DNA from: JAGNLV01 sp964612145
GTDB lineage: Bacteria; Zixibacteria; MSB-5A5; GN15; FEB-12
DNA length: 64,000 nt
Direction: 5' to 3'
Assembly (NCBI GenBank): GCA_964612145.1
Contig: CAZTBP010000010.1
Location: 97,958 to 161,957 of the forward strand
The notes beneath the pieces are model-generated. The model saw nothing but the letters and a program-made list of their open reading frames with translations, was not told the DNA's origin and did not search any database. Made by a program: the position numbers and the translations under genes. Shown here piece after piece: positions 18,470 to 26,061 of the stretch (position 1 is the stretch's first letter; each line of letters starts with the position of its first letter).

Positions 18470-19306
18470 TTAATTGTTCCCCCGTAAAATATGGCTCACA
18501 CCGCTCCGGAGAGATTCAACTACCTGCTCGAATGCCGGCAGACTCTCCACCTGATGTGCCAGGCCCCGCTCCCAGAATCTCTCCGCTTCAGTGAGCTGGT
18601 TCGGGACAAAAAAATCTTTGATCTGAGGTGCCGGAATCTGCTTGGCTTCACACTTCTTATTCAGGATATCACGGGTGAGTTCGAAATCGAAATCCCCTGC
18701 ATGGTCATTGAGGAGGAGGCAAACGTCGTAATAATCTCGGCTCTTGCCACGCTGGAGGATGCTCCTGAGCTTCTCCGCAACGATTTCCTCAAGTGCATAT
18801 GCAGGCAGAGACGCGGGGATATCGTCCGCGTATTCTTGAACAACGTTCGACTCCGGTGTTGGAAGCACTATCTCCTCGTTGAACGCTATATCGACTCGAA
18901 TATTGTTCTTCTGTCCGCTGGTCTGTCGTAGGGGTCCGTCGTAGGCCAACTTCAATTGAGCGGAAACGATATCATCAGAGGATTTCGGATATTGTGAAAA
19001 CTCGCTTACGCGCAGTGTTAAGCCAAACATATCACCAACACTTTCAACCGCTTGCTGGAATAGGCTTTGAATCTGATCGGGAGTAAGCTGGCTTCGTGAT
19101 GTGAAGTCGAGGTCTTCCGAGTATCGCCAATCGGGATAGTAGCATTTCTTGAGGGCGGTGCCACCCTTGAAGACGAGTGCCTCCCTGAATTCAGGATTGG
19201 TAGCAAGCGTTATGAGCGTTTTCGAGAGAACATAGTCCTTTTCAATCACGCCGGGATGTATTGACTTCCTGCCGGCTATGGCACGTATGGCGTCGGCGTT
19301 AATCAT
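18470..19306 (-). CDS. AbiEii/AbiGii-type nucleotidyltransferase toxin
   Basis: 278 aa, the usual family length. The nucleotidyltransferase core is intact: VFKGGTALKK, then SEDLDF with the catalytic Asp pair, then a later strand Asp (NNIRVDIAF), and the conserved helix LEEIVAEKLRSI followed by SRDYYDV. AbiEii enzymes add nucleotides to tRNA or other targets and stop growth, which aborts phage infection; the antitoxin AbiEi represses the operon. The start is 3 nt after the AbiEi stop and the stop 4 nt before the helicase start, so this pair is the head of the restriction operon and not a separate cassette. Confidence 0.88.
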   Translation of the reverse strand: MINADAIRAIAGRKSIHPGVIEKDYVLSKTLITLATNPEFREALVFKGGTALKKCYYPDWRYSEDLDFTSRSQLTPDQIQSLFQQAVESVGDMFGLTLRVSEFSQYPKSSDDIVSAQLKLAYDGPLRQTSGQKNNIRVDIAFNEEIVLPTPESNVVQEYADDIPASLPAYALEEIVAEKLRSILQRGKSRDYYDVCLLLNDHAGDFDFELTRDILNKKCEAKQIPAPQIKDFFVPNQLTEAERFWERGLAHQVESLPAFEQVVESLRSGVSHILRGNN

Positions 19307-19309
19307 AGT

Positions 19310-20116
19310 CTAATGCTCAATCCACTCGGTCAGATTTGACGGTTTCACGTTCACGCGGACCCGCCACTCTGCACTCTGGGCGTGATCTGTAGATGCTCCA
19401 TGCGGATCCAAATCAACATAGCCATAGGTCAGGCGGTCCTGCAGTTTCGAGCGGATACCTGAATCAAGAATGTTCAGAGTCTCCAGCAGATAACCAAGTC
19501 TTTTGACGATGGCGCTATTGCCCATGCGATCAGCGTACTCAAGCATGAGCTCAAAGTTGAATTCATCCCGCCCGTTCCACAGCCCCTTGGCGACCTCGAC
19601 TATTTCTCCGGAATAGCGCGGCTGATCCAGACAGTCGATGATGGTTTTCTCCTTACTTGCGATTGATACCTTCTGGTCGCCGATCCACTGCTCCTTGAAG
19701 CCAAAAAATCGTTCGGGGCGCAACTTGACGAACTTGAACTGCGTTCCAGCCAGTTTCACGGGGCGCTTGAGTTTCGTCGTGGCAATAAAGACTGTTCGAG
19801 AAGGCTGTTCGGTCCAACCGTAGAAGTGAAGGGCCGTCCAGTAGCTGACGTAGTAGGGATCGATCAACTGGGCGGCGATAATCATGCTTTCTTCGGTGAA
19901 TTTCCCAGTCTTCCAGGCTACAGGCGGAATGACCAGATACTTGCCTTTTTCGATCCGCTGGAGCTTGTTCTTCTTGGTCAGAGAATGAATGATCTTGGAG
20001 GTGAACGGCTTACTGAGCTCCAGAATCTTTGAAGCTTCGTCAACCGTAAAAATCCTCTGGGATCGTTCTCCCAGGGAGGCTAAGAGATTTTCTTCTTTTG
20101 AGCTTATTCCCGGCAT
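19310..20116 (-). CDS. AbiEi-type antitoxin and transcriptional repressor
   Basis: 268 aa. Residues ~1-65 form the winged helix DNA-binding domain (LGERSQRIFTVDEASKIL, then a basic recognition region ending LQRIEKGKYL). The C-terminal domain contains the family hallmarks DPYYVSYWTALHFYGWTEQ, a positively charged beta section and SKEKTIIDCLDQP. AbiEi neutralises AbiEii without stable binding (type IV) and represses its promoter by binding inverted repeats. As first gene of AbiEi-AbiEii-helicase-methyltransferase it probably autoregulates the whole operon. Confidence 0.87.
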   Translation of the reverse strand: MPGISSKEENLLASLGERSQRIFTVDEASKILELSKPFTSKIIHSLTKKNKLQRIEKGKYLVIPPVAWKTGKFTEESMIIAAQLIDPYYVSYWTALHFYGWTEQPSRTVFIATTKLKRPVKLAGTQFKFVKLRPERFFGFKEQWIGDQKVSIASKEKTIIDCLDQPRYSGEIVEVAKGLWNGRDEFNFELMLEYADRMGNSAIVKRLGYLLETLNILDSGIRSKLQDRLTYGYVDLDPHGASTDHAQSAEWRVRVNVKPSNLTEWIEH

Positions 20117-20156
20117 CTATTCTTTCGATTAGCGATTATTACTATTTACGGTAAGA

Positions 20157-20185
20157 ATGGTATTACAAAACAACAATGTTGTCAA
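20157..20185 (-). promoter_or_regulatory. Promoter and candidate AbiEi operator
   Basis: Minus strand: TTGACA (20185-20180), 17-nt spacer, TACCAT (20162-20157), about 40 nt before the AbiEi start. A 13-bp dyad ACAAC-AAT-GTTGT (20170-20182) lies across the -35/spacer border, where a repressor would block polymerase. The -35 is perfect and the -10 moderate. Confidence 0.5.
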
Positions 20186-20312
20186 GCGGAAAGACGAATC
20201 GGACCCTATAGGCATGGGCATTACGATAACATGACAATTCGCGCGATCCGGGCCAATTTAGTCGGGCCTACAAATGAACAAAGATAGATACGAAAACCTG
20301 GCCAACTTAGAA

Positions 20313-20981
20313 TCAGTCGCCACTCAAGATAGTATTGGAACTTGTCGGGTATGGCTGCGGCACCGTGCTCACACTTGTCGCGATTAAAGTTGACAGCGTA
20401 ATTGCGAGAATCAGGATAACCATCGAGAATAGACCATTTCGAACGGACTTATGGCTAGCATGGACCAAATTGGCCACACGCAAATTTGCCAATCTATTCA
20501 GGTCCAGGCATTGCAGTTGCTTGGCTACAAGCAGCTTGGGGTTTTCAATACTAACTTCATCCTCGATGTCGAGATCAAAAGTCTTCTGAATGCCGAGTGC
20601 TAGTAGCGCAAGGAATCCAGCTAAAAGAAGAAAGACGCTCGTGGCTGCGAGGGCGAACGCCAAAACGTAATTGAGCCAGGAACCTGCCAACAATTGGCTG
20701 TCATGCAACGTGATGATCTGCCCGGCACCGGCGAAAAAGATTGACGCGGCAAGAGTTGATGAGGCGACGATGATTTTTGCTTTGTCGAGGAGGGACTTAA
20801 GACGCTCTGCGTCCTTTGCCCGATGCCCGGTAACGAGTTCAATTGAGGCGTTAATCCTCGGCTCCTCCAGCTTCGTGTCCGAAGAACTCCGTTCTTTAAT
20901 CTTGCAGGACAAACGGCAATGAGCGCTGATCAGAGAGGGAAGATCGCAAAGCAGCTCTTGGACTATTCGATCAATTAACAC
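20313..20981 (-). CDS. Membrane protein of ATP-grasp cassette
   Basis: 222 aa. A charged N-terminal region (~1-70) is followed by three hydrophobic segments (roughly 75-92, 100-130, 190-210), with a soluble loop between the second and third. No known domain is recognised. Its start overlaps the end of the ATP-grasp gene by 7 nt, so it is translated with it. In ATP-grasp peptide clusters, membrane partners often export or anchor the product; that role is inference. It has no ATPase motif and is not an ABC exporter. Confidence 0.65.
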   Translation of the reverse strand: MLIDRIVQELLCDLPSLISAHCRLSCKIKERSSSDTKLEEPRINASIELVTGHRAKDAERLKSLLDKAKIIVASSTLAASIFFAGAGQIITLHDSQLLAGSWLNYVLAFALAATSVFLLLAGFLALLALGIQKTFDLDIEDEVSIENPKLLVAKQLQCLDLNRLANLRVANLVHASHKSVRNGLFSMVILILAITLSTLIATSVSTVPQPYPTSSNTILSGD

Positions 20982-21997
20982 TGCTCGACAACCCCCCTTG
21001 CAAGGATTCTTGCCAGAGACATATCTATGGGGAGGCCAGCGCGATCAACAAGCCAAGCCCATTCGCCGGTCGGATTCACTTCGAGGAAGTAATACTTGTT
21101 TTCGTGAAGTGCTAGATCGATAGCGCCAAAAGTGAGTCCCAACTTCTTCGTTAGGTGTCGGCACTTCCTTTGAATGCCGTCGGGCAGAGTAATTGGGTGA
21201 TAACTGAGGTTCATCTTGGCTTTTCTCCAATCGCCCATTACGGGCCTGTTGTCGCCTAAGATGGAGACAGCAAAGAGGTCTGTATCTACGATCGTGACCC
21301 GGATGTCAGTCTTTGAGCATAATGCCTGCTGAAGTATGAACGGAGCTTGTTTTAACGATTCGCTTCTCAATTCAGACATTCGCATAATATTGGTATAGCC
21401 GAATAGTTCTTCGGAGCCGGAACGAACCAAGACGGTGTCTAGACCCTTGACGGCGACAAGATCTTCGTTATTGAAGTGCAATACTCCTTCACAGAGACAA
21501 TTCACGATCAGTGTAGACGGAACATCAAGACCTGTTTGTCGCGCCGCCTTAAGCTGAATTGCTTTGTGTTCGGCAAGGTATGTTGCGGCGGGATTATTGA
21601 CCCATTGGCATTGGTCAAACACCATCAAACTGCGATAGAATGAGGACCACTGAATCCGCTGATGCTGTTCATCAATTGTAAAGGGAACACCATATTCTCG
21701 CAGAAACACTGGTCTTCTGAAGTAGATGGAACGGAGTTTTTCACGTGCAATAGTGAATTTAATCTTGGCATTTCGCCCATGTAGAGTCATGCCAAGAGGG
21801 TCAAACTCGAGTTCCCAACTTGGCAGGTCTTCGGAATTCAGCCGAAAATACGGAGTGCCCAACTCCTGCAGTCTGGCGACAACATAGTCAACGGACAGGT
21901 CAAACTTACTAGATAATACAAAAACCTCGGGGTACAGACAGCCACTAGAACTTGGTGCTGGTCTATTCGCCTTTTTGGTCCTCACCAGTTTCGACAT
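20975..21997 (-). CDS. MvdC/MvdD-like ATP-grasp peptide ligase
   Basis: 340 aa. The N-terminal ~110 residues match the pre-ATP-grasp domain of MvdC/D-like enzymes (VLSSKFDLSVDYVVARLQ, IYFRRPVFLR). The ATP-grasp fold follows, ending with the family signature FLEVNPTGEWAWL, where Glu and Asn bind magnesium. Family members form ester or amide cross-links between side chains of ribosomal peptides (graspetides), joining Asp/Glu to Ser/Thr/Lys. The 71-aa gene just upstream overlaps it by 35 nt and is the obvious substrate candidate. It is not a RimK or glutathione synthetase, given the tryptophan-rich end motif. All key residues seem present. Confidence 0.82.
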   Translation of the reverse strand: MSKLVRTKKANRPAPSSSGCLYPEVFVLSSKFDLSVDYVVARLQELGTPYFRLNSEDLPSWELEFDPLGMTLHGRNAKIKFTIAREKLRSIYFRRPVFLREYGVPFTIDEQHQRIQWSSFYRSLMVFDQCQWVNNPAATYLAEHKAIQLKAARQTGLDVPSTLIVNCLCEGVLHFNNEDLVAVKGLDTVLVRSGSEELFGYTNIMRMSELRSESLKQAPFILQQALCSKTDIRVTIVDTDLFAVSILGDNRPVMGDWRKAKMNLSYHPITLPDGIQRKCRHLTKKLGLTFGAIDLALHENKYYFLEVNPTGEWAWLVDRAGLPIDMSLARILARGVVEQC

Positions 21998-22178
21998 CCT
22001 GTTTCTTCGTCATCGGTGGTTTCTTGTTGTCCGAGCGCACATAAAGTTCTCCTGATGAAGAAATTCGCCAAGCTCCAATGCGGTCATCGTATACACAACC
22101 TACAGGCGATAAGTCGACCGATCGAGTGTCGCAGGTCATCGCCTTCCTCAGAAGAACATGTCTAATTGTAGTAGACAT
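21963..22178 (-). CDS. Candidate graspetide precursor peptide
   Basis: 71 aa, ATG 22178 with GAGGTG six nt upstream. The N-terminal part (MSTTIRHVLLRKAMTCDTRS) and middle (GCVYDDRIGAWRISSSGELY) would be leader. The last ~25 residues are rich in Asp/Glu, Thr and Lys (TKKQDVETGEDQKGE), which is the chemistry needed for side-chain ester or amide rings. The classical microviridin leader motif PFFARFL is absent. Its place as first gene behind a strong promoter and its overlap with the ATP-grasp gene support the call. It could instead be an unrelated small protein. Confidence 0.55.
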   Translation of the reverse strand: MSTTIRHVLLRKAMTCDTRSVDLSPVGCVYDDRIGAWRISSSGELYVRSDNKKPPMTKKQDVETGEDQKGE

Positions 22179-22212
22179 TACTCACCTCTTCTTTTCTTGA
22201 AAGGTAAATCGC

Positions 22213-22241
22213 AAAATAGAAAAATTTAACAGTTATGTCAA
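22213..22241 (-). promoter_or_regulatory. Near-consensus promoter of ATP-grasp cassette
   Basis: Minus strand TTGACA (22241-22236), exact 17-nt spacer and TATTTT (22218-22213), followed 35 nt later by the 71-aa gene start. AT-rich surroundings strengthen it. Confidence 0.65.
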
Positions 22242-22256
22242 CGTATTTCGTGAGTG

Positions 22257-22288
22257 AAAAAAGGACCTGAAACTTGCGTCTCAGGCCC
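22257..22288 (-). terminator. Rho-independent terminator of recombination module
   Basis: On the minus strand GGGCCTGA ... TCAGGTCC (22288-22263) forms an 8-bp stem with one G-T pair and a 10-nt loop, followed directly by TTTTTT (22262-22257). It sits 25 nt past the DUF932 stop and insulates that unit from the ATP-grasp promoter. Confidence 0.8.
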
Positions 22289-22313
22289 TCATGATGAAAG
22301 AGCAAATCGCAAT

Positions 22314-23384
22314 TCAAGCGGCTTGTCTGAGCAAGAATCCCGCCCGCCGTTCAAGGTCAACACGCGCGTCGATGTGCGAGTAGGTTCTCGCCCGGGCAGT
22401 CAGGCCTTGGACCAAACCCCAGACTGTGGTCGGGTCTTCGCCCTCGGCGAGTCCCTGGTTCCAGGCGTCCGTGATTTCTTTCTTGGAAAACGGCTTCGAT
22501 GAAAGGGAAACCAAAGTGTCATCCAGACTATCACCGACTTTATGTCGCATGGCGTTCTCGACCACCTCTCTGATCGTATTGCCGACCGTCCTGCTTTCGA
22601 CAAAACGGTTGAGAGCCGGTATCGCGTCCGCATAGAAACGGTCGATGGCTTTGGCGCGGTGGACGATTTTGAGTTCATAGACGTCCTCGGCGCCCCAAAC
22701 CACTCCATTGCCACAAATGTGATTGTAGAGGAATGTCGTAAGACCGAATGTCGATGCCCCGGTCTCGGAATTCCAGATGAAGAATCCTCTGCTGAGCTTG
22801 GCGTTGCCGACCTCGACCGGTGTCTCGTCGGTCACGAGAAAAACGAACATGTCGCGGTCAGAGGCATACAGGCCGGTCGGTTCGTTGCCGTGCCCGGGCG
22901 GCATATGCCAGCCGGTTCCACTGACCGCCTCTTTGAGAGGGGCGATAACGTCGTCGTCCCAGATTCTGCCGTAGGCGGGGCCGGTAAGCGCGGCGGTCAT
23001 TGGACGGCGATCGTTGGTCTCGTGTCCATTGACGTTTCTCAACAGCAGCTTACACTTCTCGTCCGATTTTGAGAGTGTTTCCCGCAGGCAGTCAGCGGCG
23101 AGCGAAGCGGACAGCGTGCGAAGATACCGAGCCGGAGCGCATGCGTTTGAGCAAAGCTGGCCAAACGCCCAGTTGGTGAACAAGGCAGTGGATGAATGTC
23201 CGTTCAGTCCAAGCCCGTTTCGCTCGGTCACGGACAAATGGAGTTCGCGGAGATTCCGGGTCTCCTGGTGAGAAGAATGCCTGCGATTGCAGACATACTC
23301 GTGCAGGTCGTCGAGGGTTCTGAACCGCTCGTCCGGGGGACGCATTGCCCACTGCCGGTGTGCGTCGTACAGATTGTGCGTCAC
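22314..23384 (-). CDS. DUF932 phage/plasmid-type protein
   Basis: 356 aa. The central region fits DUF932: a pair of segments around YGRIWDDDVIAPL and SDRDMFVFLV, then GFFIWNSETGASTFGLTTFLYNHICGNGVVWG, where the serine/glycine-rich strand and N-H-I-C-x-N are typical. These proteins are common on phages and conjugative elements, often beside recombination genes, and have no proven function. It is 16 nt downstream of the annealing-like gene. The start ATG at 23384 follows an AAGGAGG-type site. Confidence 0.8.
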   Translation of the reverse strand: MTHNLYDAHRQWAMRPPDERFRTLDDLHEYVCNRRHSSHQETRNLRELHLSVTERNGLGLNGHSSTALFTNWAFGQLCSNACAPARYLRTLSASLAADCLRETLSKSDEKCKLLLRNVNGHETNDRRPMTAALTGPAYGRIWDDDVIAPLKEAVSGTGWHMPPGHGNEPTGLYASDRDMFVFLVTDETPVEVGNAKLSRGFFIWNSETGASTFGLTTFLYNHICGNGVVWGAEDVYELKIVHRAKAIDRFYADAIPALNRFVESRTVGNTIREVVENAMRHKVGDSLDDTLVSLSSKPFSKKEITDAWNQGLAEGEDPTTVWGLVQGLTARARTYSHIDARVDLERRAGFLLRQAA

Positions 23385-23400
23385 GTGACATCACCTCCTT

Positions 23401-24039
23401 CTAATTGACCAGTTCTTTGGTCGTGGTTGAGGTTTCGCGGGTAAGCCGCTGGATCAGGGCGCTTGCGCCCGAAACCGTGGCGTTATCCAGTCGCCTGACG
23501 CCGAGTTGCTCGCAGAGGTAGCGCTCGGCTTCGTCAACGCTCTTGTCCTGCTTTTCGGCCAGAGCAAACAAGCGTTTTTTCTGGGCCTCGGTGGCCGGTT
23601 TCGGATTCTTCGTGGGATTCGATCGGTTTGTCTCTGCCATCCCCGGGCGGTCATCCTGAGGCTTCGCCGACTGCGGCGGGTAGTCTCCGAACTCCTCCAG
23701 CGGAATGGCCCCGATGTTGACCGCGTCGCGGAGAGCCCTTGCTTTGGCTCTCGTGAGCGCTACGCGGATGATGTGCGGGACGGATCCGGCGCGGACATTC
23801 TCGGGATTGGCATCGCCGCAATCCATGAACACGCCCCGCCCGGTGGTGACAGTGGCGGTGCAGATTGCGGTCATTCCGTTGTCCTTGCTGGGCATTTGGT
23901 CGATGCGGGTCTCGATGCGTTGAAGACCCTGTTCGTGGGCTTTGGAGAGAAGCCCGGCGTAGGTCACGATGTCTCGCGTGGACACGTTCCCGTCTTCGTC
24001 GGTCACCTCGATGGTGGTGACCAGATTCTCAGTTGGCAT
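23401..24039 (-). CDS. Putative ssDNA-annealing protein (Rad52/ERF-like)
   Basis: 212 aa, with a strong AAGGAGG site 5-6 nt before ATG 24039. The first ~120 residues resemble the compact core of Rad52-like phage annealing proteins: MTAICTATVTTGRGVF strand pairs followed by a helix IIRVALTRAKARALRDAV matching the usual 'A-x-T-x-A-x-x-R-A-L' motif. The C-terminal ~50 residues (TEAQKKRLFALAEKQDK ... ALIQRL) are a helical tail common on phage recombination proteins. It would anneal complementary single strands during element replication or repair. With SSB upstream and DUF932 downstream this forms a recombination module. The core is shorter than canonical Rad52, so the family call is tentative. 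Confidence 0.55.
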   Translation of the reverse strand: MPTENLVTTIEVTDEDGNVSTRDIVTYAGLLSKAHEQGLQRIETRIDQMPSKDNGMTAICTATVTTGRGVFMDCGDANPENVRAGSVPHIIRVALTRAKARALRDAVNIGAIPLEEFGDYPPQSAKPQDDRPGMAETNRSNPTKNPKPATEAQKKRLFALAEKQDKSVDEAERYLCEQLGVRRLDNATVSGASALIQRLTRETSTTTKELVN

Positions 24040-24342
24040 GTCTGCCTCCTTGGATTGGATTGTGAAAGAACGATGGTTGACTACACCGTTCAGTCTATCC
24101 GACCGTCAGGAGACGACTAGTACCGTAGGCGGGCAAGCGTTGGGGACAAGTTTAGTGCAAGAATAGAGAGAGAGTTGCGTGCCAGGATATAGCACCCGTA
24201 GCAGTAAGGAGAAACATCGTATAACGGAAACGAAGGCACATGAATGCAGTGCCATAGCGTTAGTACAAGAAAGACGGAAAGGGCAAGATGGCCTCGTTTC
24301 TGTTATCGGCGCCTAATGACAAATATCAGATTGTTGTCTTGC
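24040..24342. other. Intergenic region, no gene seen
   Basis: 303 nt between the SSB stop and the annealing-gene start. Short open frames of 29 and 49 codons on the minus strand lack ribosome sites and sensible composition. Apart from the strong Shine-Dalgarno sequence for the annealing gene at the left end, nothing clear was found. Confidence 0.4.
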
Positions 24343-24696
24343 CTAACCAAGTTGGACTTTGTGCTTGGATTTGAGTATGTCCAAATAGTTTGCAACGAGT
24401 TCGACGCCTCTGACGAGACGTCCAGCTTGCGAGATGTAGTCGAACGCCTGAATTCGGCCAAAGCCGCGCACACGAATCTGGTCACCCTTCCTAAGAGACA
24501 TCTCCACGAGACTGGCGAGTTTACCAAACATGAAAACAGTATGATACTCCGTGTCGTTTGTAGTGTTGCCTGAGCGGTCTATCCAGCTAACTTTTGAGGC
24601 AATGCGCAAGGCGACGCGACGAGCGCCATTAGGAGATTCACTGATATCAGGATCAAGTGTCAGGCGACCTTTCAATTCGATGTTGTTGAAATCCAT
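24343..24696 (-). CDS. ssb: Single-stranded DNA-binding protein
   Basis: 117 aa from ATG 24696 (MDFNNIELKGRL); a longer in-frame start at 24780 would add a 28-residue stretch unlike any SSB. The OB fold is clear: the N-terminal strand xNxxxLxGRL, GARRVALRIAS, then TEYHTVFMFGKLASLV and LRKGDQIRVRGFGRI. It lacks the acidic DDDIPF-like tail of chromosomal SSBs and ends soon after the fold, as in many plasmid and phage SSBs. It coats ssDNA during element replication and recombination, working with the annealing protein downstream. Confidence 0.85.
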   Translation of the reverse strand: MDFNNIELKGRLTLDPDISESPNGARRVALRIASKVSWIDRSGNTTNDTEYHTVFMFGKLASLVEMSLRKGDQIRVRGFGRIQAFDYISQAGRLVRGVELVANYLDILKSKHKVQLG

Positions 24697-24778
24697 ATGC
24701 TTTATGCTTAATTTGGCGATTAGAATGCGATATGGTGAGATTCGCTGGGATTTGTAACACCAGTATAATCCATGGATC

Positions 24779-24787
24779 ATTATACCA
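24779..24787 (-). promoter_or_regulatory. Extended -10 promoter candidate for ssb
   Basis: Minus strand TGG-TATAAT (24787-24779), an extended -10 with a perfect hexamer, about 80 nt before ssb. The -35 is weak. Confidence 0.4.
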
Positions 24788-24932
24788 AAAGCGCATTACA
24801 ACCTGAATGGGACAAGTCAACATAGCACAAGGGGTAATTTTGTCAAGAGGAGGCCGTCTTCTACAAAGATATCCAAGGCTATTGCTGGGTAATAAGATAC
24901 CGCAGGTTCAATTTCTGCGACGACGGAGGGGG

Positions 24933-24968
24933 AAAAATTAAAACAAGCACACTGAAATGCGCTTGTTT
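24933..24968 (-). terminator. Terminator of 55-aa membrane protein gene
   Basis: Minus strand AAACAAGC (24968-24961) pairs with GCTTGTTT (24948-24941) across a 12-nt loop, followed by TAATTTTT. It lies about 32 nt past the stop of the small membrane protein. The rest of 24697-24999 holds only the ssb promoter region. Confidence 0.65.
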
Positions 24969-24999
24969 AAAAAAATCACATCTTGGTCGTGATTCTCCA

Positions 25000-25167
25000 C
25001 TACCTTAGTAGCCACATGAAGAAGCGATAACAAAGAAGCGTGACTAACCAAGCAAAAGCCGCAACAAATCCCTCCACCTTCCAATTGCCGGAAATGAGGC
25101 CGCCTGCAAGGAAAACAAGTGACCAAAACCCTGCCGCAACAAGTGAATACCGCAATCGACTTGACAT
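25000..25167 (-). CDS. 55-aa protein with two transmembrane helices
   Basis: Read from the minus strand. ATG 25167 is preceded by GGAGG at 5-nt spacing, and the TAG is at 25002-25000. The product has a basic start (MSSRLRYSL), a hydrophobic helix ending FLAGGLISG, a short polar turn NWKVEG, a second hydrophobic helix and a basic end. It looks like a small inner-membrane protein such as a holin-like or superinfection/entry-exclusion peptide, though no family is recognised. It has its own terminator and lies alone between the Liv operon and ssb. Confidence 0.55.
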   Translation of the reverse strand: MSSRLRYSLVAAGFWSLVFLAGGLISGNWKVEGFVAAFAWLVTLLCYRFFMWLLR

Positions 25168-25169
25168 AT

Positions 25170-25187
25170 GAGCCTCCAATCAGGCTC
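25170..25187 (-). promoter_or_regulatory. Hairpin covering the ribosome site of the 55-aa gene
   Basis: In mRNA sense GAGCCT-GATTGG-AGGCTC can form a 6-bp stem ending two bases before the ATG, with the GGAGG ribosome site partly inside it. It could damp translation. Seen directly; function inferred. Confidence 0.3.
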
Positions 25188-25323
25188 CACGATACAGTAC
25201 CCACTTTTCCTGGACACCGTGCGGAGCCCAGTACTACGGGTTTTTTCGTGTTAACTCCTTTTGATAAAAATCAAATGGAAAGAGCGATTAGCTTACGAGG
25301 GTACCACATTGACGCTATATATG

Positions 25324-26061
25324 TCAAGTTTGCTTATCCACACGGCCCAACATAACATTCGCTAAATCTGTTGTGTGGAGGAGGGTGCCAGACTCATGAG
25401 CAGATGAGATTCTCCCCATGTCAAAAACATACGTCCTATGAGACACTTCCAGCGCCAAAGCGACGTTCTGTTCAACAAGCAGTATAGAGGTCCCTGAATT
25501 GTTGATTTCGGTCAGCTTGTCGCTGATGATTTCTACGTAATTCGGTGACAGACCCAGTGATACCTCATCTGCAATCAATAGCCGTGGCTTAAGCATAAGC
25601 GCCCGGCCAATTGCCAGCATTTGTTGTTCTCCGCCGGAGAGAGTTCCGGCCGTCCGCTTCAGCAATTTCTTGAGGGGATCGAAAAGCTGGAGAACCGACT
25701 CAATTGATTGCGTGATGTCGGCTTTCTTCCTCAAGAGATACCCGCCCATTTCCAGATTTTCTGCAACGGTCATACTTCCGAAGATGCGGCGTCCCTCCGG
25801 GACTACGGCGATACCCATCCGTGCAAGCTGATCCGCAGACTGCCCCGTTATGTCTTTACCGTCATAGATGACGGAACCGCTCGCCAGTGTGCCGTTGTAG
25901 TAGTCGAGCAAACCGGCGACCGCCTTGATTGCAGTCGATTTGCCCGCACCGTTGGGGCCGATCATTGCGACAACCTCGCCTTCATTGACGCAAAACGACG
26001 CATCGGAAAGGGCCTTTACCGGGCCATAGCAGACCTCCAGATTTTTGGCTTCAAGAAGCAA
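25324..26061 (-). CDS. livF: Branched-chain-type ABC importer ATPase LivF
   Basis: 245 aa. Walker A GPNGAGKST, signature LSGGEQQMLAIGRAL, Walker B LLIADEVSLGLSP and the H-loop region are intact. LivF has the short form of the HAAT ATPases and lacks the extra insertion of LivG. It powers the importer with LivG. It overlaps livG by 11 nt. The usual Walker B is LLLDEPS; here it reads LLIADEVS, which is common in LivF (Asp-Glu is retained). Last gene of the operon. Confidence 0.93.
   Translation of the reverse strand: MLLEAKNLEVCYGPVKALSDASFCVNEGEVVAMIGPNGAGKSTAIKAVAGLLDYYNGTLASGSVIYDGKDITGQSADQLARMGIAVVPEGRRIFGSMTVAENLEMGGYLLRKKADITQSIESVLQLFDPLKKLLKRTAGTLSGGEQQMLAIGRALMLKPRLLIADEVSLGLSPNYVEIISDKLTEINNSGTSILLVEQNVALALEVSHRTYVFDMGRISSAHESGTLLHTTDLANVMLGRVDKQT

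Noticed and set aside
9650..20116. BREX, DISARM or Mokosh assignment of the restriction operon
   Set aside because: No pglZ, brxC, drmB or Mokosh gene pattern; PLD is N-terminal to the helicase and the methyltransferase is Eco57I-like.
24040..24342. 29- and 49-codon minus-strand frames between ssb and the annealing gene
   Set aside because: No ribosome sites and unlikely composition.
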